From positions 25,637,501 through 25,701,500 of the forward strand of contig CP114481.1 of assembly GCA_027186245.1 (NCBI GenBank): a stretch of 64,000 bases of DNA, read 5' to 3'. The notes below the pieces were generated by a model. That model worked only from the letters and a program-made list of their open reading frames with translations. It was not told the DNA's origin and searched no databases. Source of the DNA: Coriaria nepalensis (lineage: Eukaryota; Streptophyta; Magnoliopsida; Cucurbitales; Coriariaceae). How positions within the stretch are numbered: the stretch's first letter is position 1; each line of letters opens with the position of its first letter. This document shows, piece after piece, positions 23,101 through 35,145 of the stretch. The translations under genes were made by a program, and so were the position numbers.

Positions 23101-26100
23101 GGCGAATTTCTTTCGAAGTAATTTAGAATGATTTAATGACTAAAAGAGGCGCAATAATATGACTTTATGGCTAAAAAAATGCATAGTTGCCTTCAATAGA
23201 TCAATTACAAGTTATTAATGAAAGTCGTGTCTTAAATGCAAAAATATAATTGGTTCGAAGTGCTTTGAAACAATTTAATGAAATGAAAAGACTGAATGAT
23301 ATACTTTTTAACGCTAAAATAATGCATTGTTGTCGTCAATAAATTAATTGCATGTTATGTAAGAAAATCATGTTTGAAGGTCGAAAATAAAATTCATTCG
23401 AATTAATTTAGTATGATTTATTGACTAGAAGAGCCTCAGTGACATGACTTTAAGGCTAAACAAATGCAGTGTTGCCTTCAATAGATCAACTGCAAGTTAT
23501 GCACGAAAGTCATGTTTAAAGGCCGAATTTCGTTCGAAGTAATTTAGAATGATTTAACGACTAAAAGAGGCGCAATAATATGACTTTAAGGCTAAAAAAA
23601 TGCATAGTTGCCTTCAATAGATCAATTACAAGTTATGCATGAAGGTCGTGTTTTAAATGCAAAAATAGAATTGGTTCGAAGTGCTTTCAAACAATTTAAT
23701 GATATGAAAAGACTCAATGATATACTTTTTAAGTCTAAAATAATGCATTGTTGTCGTCAATAAATTAATTGCAAGTTATGTAAGAAAATCATGTTTGAAG
23801 GGTGAAAATAGAATTCGTTCAACTTAATTTAGAATGATTTAATGACTGGATGAGACTCAATGACAAGACTTTAAGGCTAAACAAATGCATTGTTGCCTTC
23901 AATAGATTAGCTACAAGTTATGCACGAAAGTCATGTTTAAAGGCCGAATTTCGTTCGAAGCGATTTAGAATGATTTAATGACTAAAAGAAACGCAATAAT
24001 ATGACTTTAAGGCTAAAAAAATGCATAGTTGCCTTCAATAGATCAATTACAAGTTAGGCATGAAGGTCGCGTCTTAAATGCAAAAATAGAATTGGTTCGA
24101 AGTGCTTTCAAACAATTTAATGATATGAAAAGACTCAATGATATACTTTTTAAGTCTATAATAATGCATTGTTGTCGTCAATAAATTAATTGCAAGTTAT
24201 GTAAGAAAATCATGTTTGAAGTGTGAAAATAGAATTCGTTCAACTTAATTTAGAATGATTTAATGACTGGATGAGACTCAATGACAAGACTTTAAGGCCA
24301 AACAAATGCATTGTTGCCTTCAATAGATTAACTGCAAGTTATGCACGAAAGTCATGTTTAAATGCCGAATTTCGTTCGAAGCGATTTAGAATGATTTAAT
24401 GACTAAAAGAGACGCAATAATATGACTTTAAGGCTAAAAAAATGCATAGTTGCCTTCAATAGATCAATTACAAGTTATGCATGAAGGTCGTGTCTTAAAT
24501 GCAAAAAAAGAATTGGTTCGAAGTGCTTTCAAACAATTTAATGATATGAAAAGACTCAATGATATACTTTTTAAGTCTAAAATAATGCATTGTTGTCGTC
24601 AATAAATTAATGGCAAGTTATGTAAGAAAATCATGTTTGAATGGTGAAAATAGAATTCATCCGAATTAATTTAGTATGATTTATTGACTAGAAGAGACTC
24701 AGTGACATGACTTTAAGGCTAAACAAATGCATTGTTGCCTTCAATAGATCAACTGCAAGTTATGCACGAAAGTCATGTTTAAAGGGCGAATTTCTTTCGA
24801 AGTAATTTAGAATGATTTAATGACTAAAAGAGGCGCAATAATATGACTTTAAAGCTAAAAAAATGCATAGTTGCCTTCAATAGATCAATTACAAGTTATT
24901 AATGAAAGTCGTGTCTTAAAGGCAAAAATATAATTGGTTCGAAGTGCTTTGAAACAATTTAATGAAATGAAAAGACTGAATGATATACTTTTTAACGCTA
25001 AAATAATGCATTGTTGTCGTCAATAAATTAATTGCATGTTATGTAAGAAAATCATGTCTGAAGGTCGAAAATAAAATTCATTCGTATTAATTTAGTATGA
25101 TTTATTGACTGGAAGAGACTCAGTGACATGACTTTAAGGCTAAACAAATGCATTGTTGCCTTCAATAGATTAACTGCAAGTTATGCACGAAAGTCATGTT
25201 TAAATGCCGAATTTCGTTCGAAGCGATTTAGAATGATTTAATGACTAAAAGAGACGCAATAATATGACTTTAAGGCTAAAAAAATGCATAGTTGCCTTCA
25301 ATAGATCAATTACAAGTTATGCATGAAGGTCGTGTCTTAAATGCAAAAAAAGAATTGGTTCGAAGTGCTTTCAAACAATTTAATGATATGAAAAGACTCA
25401 ATGATATACTTTTTAAGTCTAAAATAATGCATTGTTGTCGTCAATAAATTAATTGCATGTTATGTAAGAAAATCATGTTTGAAGGTCGAAAATAGAATTC
25501 GTTCAACTTAATTTAGTATGATTTATTGACTAGAAGAGCCTCAGTGACATGACTTTAAGGCTAAACAAATGCATTGTTGCCTTCAATAGATCAACTGCAA
25601 GTTATGCACGAAAGTCATGTTTAAAGGCCGAATTTCGTTCGAAGCGATTTAGAGTGATTTAACGACTAAAAGAGGCGCAATAATATGACTTTAAGGCTAA
25701 AAAAATGCATAGTTTCCTTCAATAGATCAATCACAAGTTATTAATGAATGTCGTGTCTTAAAGGCAAAAATATAATTGGTTCGAAGTGCTTCGAAACAAT
25801 TTAATGTAATAAAAAGACTGAATGATATACTTTTTAAGGCTAAAATAATGCATTATTGTCGTCAATAAATTAATTGCAAGTTATGTAAGAAAATCATGTT
25901 TGAAAGGCGAAAATAGAATTCGTTGAACCTAATTTAGAATGATTGAATGACTGGATGAGACTCAATGACAAGACTTTAAGGCTAAACAAATGCATTGTTG
26001 CCTTCAATAGATTAACCGCAAGTTATGCACGAAAGTCATGTTTAAAGGCCGAATTTCGTTCGAAGCGATTTAGAATAATTTAATGACTAAAAGAGACGCA

Positions 26101-27400
26101 ATAATATGACTTTATGGCTAAAAAAATGCATAGTTGCCTTCAATAGATTAATTACAAGTTATGCATGAAGGTCGTGTCTTAAATGCAAAAATAGAATTGG
26201 TTCGAAGTGCTTTCAAACAATTTAATGATATGAAAAGACTCAATGATATACTTTTTAAGTCTAAAATAATGCATTGTTGTCGTCAATAAATTAATTGCAA
26301 GTTATGTAAGAAAATCATGTTTGAAGGGTGAAAATAGAATTCGTTCAACTTAATTTAGAATGATTTAATGACTGGATGAGACTCAATGACAAGACTTTAA
26401 GGCTAAACAAATGCATTGTTGCCTTCAATAGATTAACTGCAAGTTATGCACGAAAGTCATGTTTAAATGCCGAATTTCGTTCGAAGCAATTTAGAATGAT
26501 TTAATGACTAAAAGAGGCGCAATAATATGACTTTAAGGCTAAAAAAATGCATAGTTGGCTTCAATAGATCAATTACAAGTTATGCATGAAAGTCGTGTCT
26601 TAAATGCAAAAATAGAATTGGTTCGAAGTGCTTTCAAACAATTTAATGATATGAAAAGACTCAATGATATACTTTTTAAGTCTAAAATAATGCATTGTTG
26701 TCGTCAATAAATTAATTGCAAGTTATGTAAGAAAATCATGTTTGAAGGGTGAAAATAGAATTCGTTCAACTTAATTTAGAATGATTTAAGACTGGATGAG
26801 ACTCAATGACATTACTTTAAGGCTGAACAAATGCATTGTTGCCTTCAATAGATCAATTACAAGTTATTAATGAAAGTCGTGTCTTAAATGCAAAAATAGA
26901 ATTGGTTCGAAGTGCTTTGAAACAATTTAATGAAATGAAAAGACTGAATGATATACTTTTTAACGCTAAAATAATGCATTGTTGTCGTCAATAAATTAAT
27001 AGCATGTTATGTAAGAAAATCATGTTTGAAGGTCGAAAATAAAATTCATTCGAATTAATTTAGTATGATTTATTGACTAGAAGAGACTCAGTGACATGAC
27101 TTTAAGGCTAAACAAATGCATTGTTGCCTTCAATAGATCAACAGCAAGTTATGCACAAAAGTCATGTTTAAAGGGCGAATTTCTTTCGAAGAAATTTAGA
27201 ATGATTTAATGACTAAAAGAGGCGCAATAATATGACTTTAAGGCTAAAAAAATGCATAGTTGCCTTCAATAGATCAATCACAAGTTATTAATGAAAGTCG
27301 TGTCTTAAAGGCAAAAATATAATTGGTTCGAAGTGCTTTGAAACAATTTAATGAAATGAAAAGACTGAATGATATACTTTTTAACGCTAAAATAATGCAT
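23101..27400 (+). repeat. 4.3-kb satellite segment, copy 2
   Basis: Downstream counterpart of 16.9-21.6 kb. It shows 'atgcagtgttgcc' (23469), 'gttaggcatgaaggtcgcgtc' (24054), 'gcaaaaaaagaattgg' (about 24505 and 25345), 'cgatttagagtg' (25648) and the short A-less unit (26813). One trimer unit is missing relative to copy 1. It also carries 'gtctgaaggtcg' + 'attcgtattaatt' C monomers near 25056 and 27444 that copy 1 lacks. These are shared with 28991, so the segment has exchanged with its right neighbour. Confidence 0.83.
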
Positions 27401-27939
27401 TGTTGTCGTCAATAAATTAATTGCATGTTATGTAAGAAAATCATGTCTGAAGGTCGAAAATAAAATTCATTCGTATTAATTTAGTATGATTTATTGACTG
27501 GAAGAGACTCAGTGACATGACTTTAAGGCTAAACAAATGCATTGTTGCCTTCAATAGATCAACTGCAAGTTATGCACGAAAGTCATGTTCAAAGGCCGAA
27601 TTTCGTTCGAAGTAATTTAGAATGATTTAACGACTAAAAGAGGCGCAATAATATGACTTTAAGGCTAAAAAAATGCATAGTTGCCTTCAATAGATTAATT
27701 ACAAGTTATTAATGAATGTCGTGTCTTAAAGGCAAAAATATAATTGGTTCGAAGTGCTTTCAAACAATTTAATGATATGAAAAGACTCAATGATATACTT
27801 TTTAAGTCTAAAATAATGCATTGTTGTCGTCAATAAATGAATTGCAAGTTATGTAAGAAAATCATGTTTGAAGGGTGACAATAGAATTCGTTCAACTTAA
27901 TTTAGAATGATTTAATGACTGGATGAGACTCAATGACAA
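26390..27939 (+). repeat. 1547-bp HOR block, copy 1
   Basis: Three full units and one short A-less unit. Unit starts are at 26813 (short, 285 bp), 27098, 27519 and 27940. The series, including 'ttggcttc', 'gatttaagactgg', 'caacagcaag', 'gtctgaagg' and 'gtgacaatagaattc', is repeated 1547 bp later. It overlaps the right end of the 4.3-kb segment above. The left edge is set by loss of match before about 26390. Confidence 0.86.
26813..27097 (+). repeat. Short 285-bp unit, second instance
   Basis: Same A/B hybrid plus C structure as 21056-21340, with one private change ('ggctgaacaa'). The following A begins at 27098. The copy arrived through duplication of the surrounding segment, offset 5757 bp. 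Confidence 0.9.
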
Positions 27940-29486
27940 GACTTTAAGGCTAAACAAATGCATTGTTGCCTTCAATAGATTAACTGCAAGTTATGCACGA
28001 AAGTCATGTTTAAATGCCGAATTTCGTTCGAAGCAATTTAGAATGATTTAATGACTAAAAGAGGCGCAATAATATGACTTTAAGGCTAAAAAAATGCATA
28101 GTTGGCTTCAATAGATCAATTACAAGTTATGCATGAAAGTCGTGTCTTAAATGCAAAAATAGAATTGGTTCGAAGTGCTTTCAAACAATTTAATGATATG
28201 AAAAGACTCAATGATATACTTTTTAAGTCTAAAATAATGCATTGTTGTCGTCAATAAATTAATTGCAAGTTATGTAAGAAAATCATGTTTGAAGGGTGAA
28301 AATAGAATTCGTTCAACTTAATTTAGAATGATTTAAGACTGGATGAGACTCAATGACATTACTTTAAGGCTAAACAAATGCATTGTTGCCTTCAATAGAT
28401 CAATTACAAGTTATTAATGAAAGTCGTGTCTTAAATGCAAAAATAGAATTGGTTCGAAGTGCTTTGAAACAATTTAATGAAATGAAAAGACTGAATGATA
28501 TACTTTTTAACGCTAAAATAATGCATTGTTGTCGTCAATAAATTAATAGCATGTTATGTAAGAAAATCATGTTTGAAGGTCGAAAATAAAATTCATTCGA
28601 ATTAATTTAGTATGATTTATTGACTAGAAGACACTCAGTGACATGACTTTAAGGCTAAACAAATGCATTGTTGCCTTCAATAGATCAACAGCAAGTTATG
28701 CACAAAAGTCATGTTTAAAGGGCGAATTTCTTTCGAAGAAATTTAGAATGATTTAATGACTAAAAGAGGCGCAATAATATGACTTTAAGGCTAAAAAAAT
28801 GCATAGTTGCCTTCAATAGATCAATCACAAGTTATTAATGAAAGTCGTGTCTTAAAGGCAAAAATATAATTGGTTCGAAGTGCTTTGAAACAATTTAATG
28901 AAATGAAAAGACTGAATGATATACTTTTTAACGCTAAAATAATGCATTGTTGTCGTCAATAAATTAATTGCATGTTATGTAAGAAAATCATGTCTGAAGG
29001 TCGAAAATAAAATTCATTCGTATTAATTTAGTATGATTTATTGACTGGAAGAGACTCAGTGACATGACTTTAAGGCTAAACAAATGCATTGTTGCCTTCA
29101 ATAGATCAACTGCAAGTTATGCACGAAAGTCATGTTTAAAGGCCGAATTTCGTTCGAAGTAATTTAGAATGATTTAACGACTAAAAGAGGCGCAATAATA
29201 TGACTTTAAGGCTAAAAAAATGCATAGTTGCCTTCAATAGATTAATTACAAGTTATTAATGAATGTCGTGTCTTAAAGGCAAAAATATAATTGGTTCGAA
29301 GTGCTTTCAAACAATTTAATGATATGAAAAGACTCAATGATATACTTTTTAAGTCTAAAATAATGCATTGTTGTCGTCAATAAATTAATTGCAAGTTATG
29401 TAAGAAAATCATGTTTGAAGGGTGACAATAGAATTCGTTCAACTTAATTTAGAATGATTTAATGACTAGATGAGACTCAATTACAA
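27940..29486 (+). repeat. 1547-bp HOR block, copy 2
   Basis: Repeats 26390-27939 in order, including the short unit at 28360, 'caacagcaag' near 28686, 'gtctgaagg' near 28991 and 'gtgacaatag' near 29425. Visible differences are few: 'gagactc' to 'gacactc' near 28630, 'gttcaaagg' to 'gtttaaagg' near 29137, and 'aaatgaattgc' to 'aaattaattgc' near 29386. The unit after 29487 is more diverged. Confidence 0.86.
28360..28644 (+). repeat. Short 285-bp unit, third instance
   Basis: A/B hybrid monomer plus C, bounded by the next A head at 28645. It is identical in layout to those at 21056 and 26813 and was propagated by the 1547-bp duplication. No fourth example was seen in the window. Confidence 0.9.
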
Positions 29487-32400
29487 GACTTTAAGGCTAA
29501 ACAAATGCATTGTTGCCTTCAGTAGATTAACTGCAAGTTATGCACGAAAGTCATGTTTAAATGCCGAATTTCGTTCGAAGCAATTTAGAATGATTTAATG
29601 ACTAAAAGAGACGCAATAATATGCCTTTATCGCTTAAAAAATGCATAGTTGCCTTCAATAGATCAATTACAAGTTATTAATGAAAGTCGTGTCTTAAAAG
29701 CAAAAATATAATTGGTTCGAAGTGCTTTGAAAAAATTTAATGAAATGAAAAGACTGAATGATATACTTTTTAAGGCTAAAATAATGCATTGTTGTCGTCA
29801 ATAAATTTATTGCAAGTTATGTAAGAAAATCATGTTTGAAGGTCGAAAATAAAATTCATTTGAATTAATTTAGTATGATTTATTGACTAGAAGAGACTCA
29901 GTGACATGACTTTAAGGCTACCCAAATGCATTGTTGCCTTCAATAGATCAACTGCAAGTTATGCACGAAAGTCATGTTTAAAGGCCGAATTTCGTTCGAA
30001 GTAATTTAGAATGATTTAATGACTAAAAGAGGCGCAATAATATGACTTTAAGGCTAAAAAAATGCATAGTTGCCTTCAATAGATCAATTACAAGTTATGC
30101 ATGAAAGTCGTGGCTTAAATGCTAAAATAGAATTGGTTCGAAGTGCTTTCAAACAATTATTGAAATGAAAAGTCTGAATGATATACTTTTTAAGGCTAAA
30201 ATAATGCATTGTTGTGGTCAATAAATTAATTGCAAGTTATGTAAGAAAATCATGTTTGAAAGGCGGAAATTGAACTTGTTCAACTTAATTTAGAATGATT
30301 TAATGACTGGATGAGACTCAATGACAAGACTTTAAGGCTAAACAAATGCATTGTTGCCTTCAATAAATTAACTGCAAGTTATGCACGAAAGTCATGTTTA
30401 AAGGCCGAATTTCTTTCGAAGTAATTTAGAATGATTTAATGACTAAAAGAGGCGCAATAATATGACTTTAAGGCTAAAAAAATGCATAGTTGCCTTCAAT
30501 AGATCAATTACAAGTTATTAATGAATGTCGTATCTTAAATGCAAAAATAGAATTGGTTCGAAGTGTTTTCAAACAATTTAATGATATGAAAAGACTCAAT
30601 GATATACTTTTTAAGTCTAAAATAATGCATTGTTATCGTGAATAAATTAATTGCAAGTTATGTAAGAAAATCATGTTTGAAGGGTGACAATAGAATTCGT
30701 TCAACTTAATTTTGAATGATTTAATGACTGGATGAGACTCAATGACAAGACTTTAAGGCTAAACAAATGCATTGTTGCCTTCAATAGACAAACTGCAAAT
30801 TATGCACGAAAGTCATGTTTAAATGCCGAATTTCATTCGAAGCAATTTAGAATGATTTAATGACTAAAAGAGACGCAATAATATGCCTTTAAGGCTAAAA
30901 AAATGCATAGTTGCCTTCAATAGATCAATTCCAAGTTATTAATGAAAGTCGTGTCTTAAAAGCAAAAATATAATTGGTTCGAAGTGCTTTGAAACAATTT
31001 AATGAAATGAAAAGACTGAATGATATACTTTTTAAGGCTAAAATAATGCATTGTTGTCGTCAATAAATTAATTGCAAGTTATGTAAGAAAATCATGTTTG
31101 AAGGTCAAAAATAAAATTCATTTGAATTAATTTAGTATGATTTATTGACTAGAAGAGACTCAGTGACATGACTTTACGGCTAACCAAATGCATTGTTGCC
31201 TTCAATAGATCAACTGCAAGTTATGCACGAAAGTCATGTTTAAAGGCCGAATTTCGTTCGAAGTAATTTAGAATGATTTAATGACTAAAAGAGGCGCAAT
31301 AATATGACTTTAAGGCTAAAAAAATGCATAGTTGCCTTCAATAGATCAATTACAAGTTATGCATGAAAGTCGTGGCTTAAATGCTAAAATAGAATTGGTT
31401 CGAAGTGCTTTCAAACAAGTATTGAAATGAAAAGACTGAATGATATACTTTTTAAGGCTAAAATAATGCATTGTTGTCGTCAATAAATTAATTGCAAGTT
31501 ATGTAAGAAAATCATGTTTGAAAGGCGGAAATAGAACTTGTTCAACTTAATTTAGAATGATTTAATGACTGGATGAGACTCAATGACAAGACTTTAAGGC
31601 CAAACAAATGCATTGTTGCCTTCAATAAATTAACTGCAAGTTATGCACGAAAGTCATGTTTAAAGGCCGAATTTCTTTCGAAGTAATTTAGAATGATTTA
31701 ATGACTAAAAGAGGCGCAATAATATGACTTTAAGGCTAAAAAAATGCATAGTTGCCTTCAATAGATCAATTACAAGTTATTAATGAATGTCGTATCTTAA
31801 ATGCAAAAATAGAATTGGTTCGAAGTGTTTTCAAACAATTTAATGATATGAAAAGACTCAATGATATACTTTTTAAGTCTAAAATAATGCATTGTTATCG
31901 TCAATAAATTAATTGCAAGTTATGTAAGAAAATCATGTTTGAAGGGTGACAATAGAATTCGTTCAACTTAATTTTGAATGATTTAATGACCGGATGAGAC
32001 TCAATGACAAGACTTTAAGGCTAAACAAATGCATTGTTGCCTTCAATAGATAAACTGCAAGTTATGCACGAAAGTCATGTTTAAATGCCGAATTTCGTTC
32101 GAAGCAATTTAGAATGATTTAATGACTAAAAGAGACACAATAATATGCCTTTAAGGCTAAAAAAATGTATAGTTGCCTTCAATAGATCAATTACAAGTTA
32201 TTAATGAAAGTCGTGTCTTAAAAGCAAAAATATAATTGGTTCGAAGTGCTTTGAAACAATTTAATGAAATGAAAAGACTGAATGATATACTTTTTAAGGC
32301 TAAAATAATGCATTGTTGTCGTCAATAAATTAATTGCAAGTTATGTAAGAAAATCATGTTTGAAGGTCGAAAATAAAATTCATTTGAATTAATTTAGTAT

Positions 32401-32851
32401 GATTTATTGACTAGAAGAGACTCAGTGACATGACTTTAACGCTAACCAAATGCATTGTTGACTTCAATAGATCAACTGCAAGTTATGCACGAAAGTCATG
32501 TTTAAAGGGCGAATTTTGTTCGAAGTAATTTAGAATGATTTAATGACTAAAAGAGGCGCAATAATATGACTTTAAGGCTAAAAAAATGCATAGTTGCCTT
32601 CAACAGATCAATTATAAGTTATGCATGAAAGTCGTGTCTTAAATGCAAAACTAGAATTGGTTCGAAGTGCTTTCAAACAATTATTGAAATGAAAAGACTG
32701 AATGATATACTTTTTAAGGCTAAAATAATGCATTGTTGTCGTCAATAAATTAATTGCAAGTTATGTAAGAAAATCATGTTTGAAAGGCGGAAATAGAATT
32801 TGTTCAACTTAATTTAGAGTGATTTAATGACTGGATGAGACTCAATGACAA
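29487..32851 (+). repeat. 1262-bp HOR, about 2.7 copies, more diverged
   Basis: Three-unit blocks start at 29487, 30749 and 32011, each 1262 bp apart; the third is incomplete and loses the pattern after about 32850. Diagnostic variants are 'atatgcctttaagg' (or 'tatcgcttaa'), 'ttaaaagcaaaaatataatt', 'attcatttgaatt', 'ggctaacc' or 'ggctaccc' and 'caaacaattattgaaatg' (a 1-bp deletion, explaining 1262 rather than 1263). Copies differ from each other and from the rest of the array more than other blocks do; 'ggctaacc' also varies ('ttacggct', 'ttaacgct', 'gttgactt'). It looks like an older or less homogenised part of the array. Confidence 0.86.
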
Positions 32852-35145
32852 GACTTTAAGGCTAAACAAATGCATTGTTGCCTTCAATAGATCAACTGCA
32901 AGTTATGCACGAAAGTCATGTTTAAAGGCCGAATTTCGTTCGAAGTAATTTAGAATGATTTAATGACTAAAAGAGGCGCAATAATATGACTTTAAGGCTA
33001 AAAAAATGCATAGTTGCCTTCAATAGATCAATTACAAGTTATGCATGAAGGTCGTGTTTTAAATGCAAAAATAGAATTGGTTCGAAGTGCTTTCAAACAA
33101 TTTAATGATATGAAAAGACTCAATGATATACTTTTTAAGTCTAAAATAATGCATTGTTGTCGTCAATAAATTAATTGCAAGTTATGTTAGAAAATCATGT
33201 TTGAAGGGTGAAAATATAATTCGTTCAACTTAATTTAGCATGATTTAATGACTGGATGAGACTCAATGACAAGACTTTAAGGCTAAACAAATGCATTGTT
33301 GCCTTCAATAAATTAACTGCAAGTTATGCACGAAAGTCATGTTTAAAGGCCGAATTTCGTTCGAAGCGATTAAGAATGATTTAATGACTGAAAGAAACGC
33401 AATAATATGACTTTAAGGCTAAAAAAATGCATAGTTGCCTTCAATAGACAATTACAAGTTATGCATGAAGGTCGTGTCTTAAATGCAAAAATAGAATTGG
33501 TTCGAAGTGCTTTCAAACAATTTAATGATATGAAAAGACTCAATGATATACTTTTTAAGTCTAAAATAATGCATTGTTGTCGTCAATAAATTAATTGCAA
33601 GTTATGTAAGAAAATCATGTTTGAAGGGTGAAAATAGAATTCGTTCAACTTAATTTAGAATGATTTAATGACTGGATGAGACTTAATGACAAGACTTTAA
33701 GGCTAAACAAATGCATTGTTGCCTTCAATAGATTAACTGCAAGTTATGCACGAAAGTCATGTTTAAATGCCGAATTTCGTTCGAAGCGATTTAGAATGAT
33801 TTAATGACTAAAAGAGACGCAATAATATGACTTTAAGGCTAAAAAAATGCATAGTTGCCTTCAATAGATCAATTACAAGTTATGCATGAAGGTCGTGTCT
33901 TAAATGCAAAAATAGAATTGGTTCGAAGTGCTTTCAAACAATTTAATGATATGAAAAGACTCAATGATATACTTTTTAAGTCTAAAATAATGCATTGTTG
34001 TCGTCAATAAATTAATGGCATGTTATGTAAGAAAATCATGTTTGAAGGGTGAAAATAGAATTCATCCGAATTAATTTAGTATGATTTATTGACTAGAAGA
34101 GACTCAGTGACATGACTTTAAGGGTAAACAAATGCACTGTTGCCTTCAATAGATCAACTGCAAGTTATGCACGAAAGTCATGTTTAAAGGCCGAATTTCT
34201 TTCGAAGTAATTTAGAATGATTTAATGAGTAAAAGAGGCGCAATAATATGACTTTAAGGCTAAAAAAATGCATAGTTGCCTTCAATAGATCAATTACAAG
34301 TTATTAATGAAAGTCGTGTCTTAAAGGCAAAAATATAATTGGTTCGAAGTGCTTTGAAACAATTTAATGAAATGAAAAGACTGAATGATATACTTTTTTA
34401 ACGCTAAAATAATGCATTGTTGTCATCAATAAATTAATTGCATGTTATGTAAGAAAATCATGTTTGAAGGTCGAAAATAGAATTCGTTCAACTTAATTTA
34501 GTATGATTTATTGACTAGAAGAGCCTCAGTGACATGACTTTAAGGCTAAACAAATGCATTGTTGCCTTCAATAGATCAACTGCAAGTTATGCACGAAAGT
34601 CATGTTTATAGGCCGAATTTCATTCGAAGTAACTTAGAATGACTTAATGACTAAATGAGGCGCAATAATATGACTTTAAGGCTAAAAAAATGCATAGTTG
34701 CCTTCAATAGATCAATTACAAGTTATGCGTGAAGGTCGTGTTTTAAATGCAAAAATAGAATTGGTTCGAAGTGCTTTCAAACAATTTAATGATATGAAAA
34801 GACTCAATGATATACTTTTTAAGTCTAAAATAATGCATTGTTGTCGTCAATAAATTAATTGCAAGTTATGTAAGAAAATCATGTTTGAAGGGTGAAAATA
34901 GAATTCGTTCAACTTAATTTAGAATGATTTAATGACTGGATGAGACTCAATGACAAGACTTTAAGGCTAAACAAATGCATTGTTGCCTTCAATAGATTAG
35001 CTGCAAGTTATGCACGAAAGTCATGTTTAAAGGCCGAATTTCGTTCGAAGCGATTTAGAATGATTTAATGACTAAAAGAGGCGCAATAATATGACTTTAA
35101 GGCTAAAAAAATGCATAGTTGCCTTCAATAGATCAATTACAAGTT
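32852..35145 (+). repeat. Mixed trimer units with scattered private changes
   Basis: Five to six trimer units of A1-B1-C1, then B2-C2 types. Private changes include 'gttatgttag' near 33185, 'cgattaagaatg' near 33367, a 1-base deletion in B near 33448, 'agggtaaac' near 34122 and 'tgagtaaaag' near 34227. 'gcgtgaaggtcg' at 34727 recurs at 60413. Nothing other than satellite is present. The 60-codon open frame at 33407 is listed separately. Confidence 0.84.
33407..33589 (+). other. Chance 60-codon open frame in a B-C monomer pair; not a gene
   Basis: The frame starts at the 'atgactttaagg' head of a B monomer and ends at 'cgtcaataa' in the next C. In ordinary B monomers this frame stops after 20 codons at 'tatgcatga'. 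Here 'aatagatcaatt' has lost one t ('aatagacaatt'), which joins it to a 43-codon frame beginning at 'atgcatgaagg' and present in most B1-C1 units. There is no upstream regulatory context, and other subtypes break the frame. The predicted peptide shows no signal peptide, membrane segment or domain I recognise. It is best left unannotated as protein-coding. Confidence 0.9.

Noticed and set aside
33407..33589. Protein-coding gene of 60 codons
   Set aside because: It is composed entirely of B and C satellite sequence and created by a 1-base deletion. The corresponding frame is closed in the neighbouring units.
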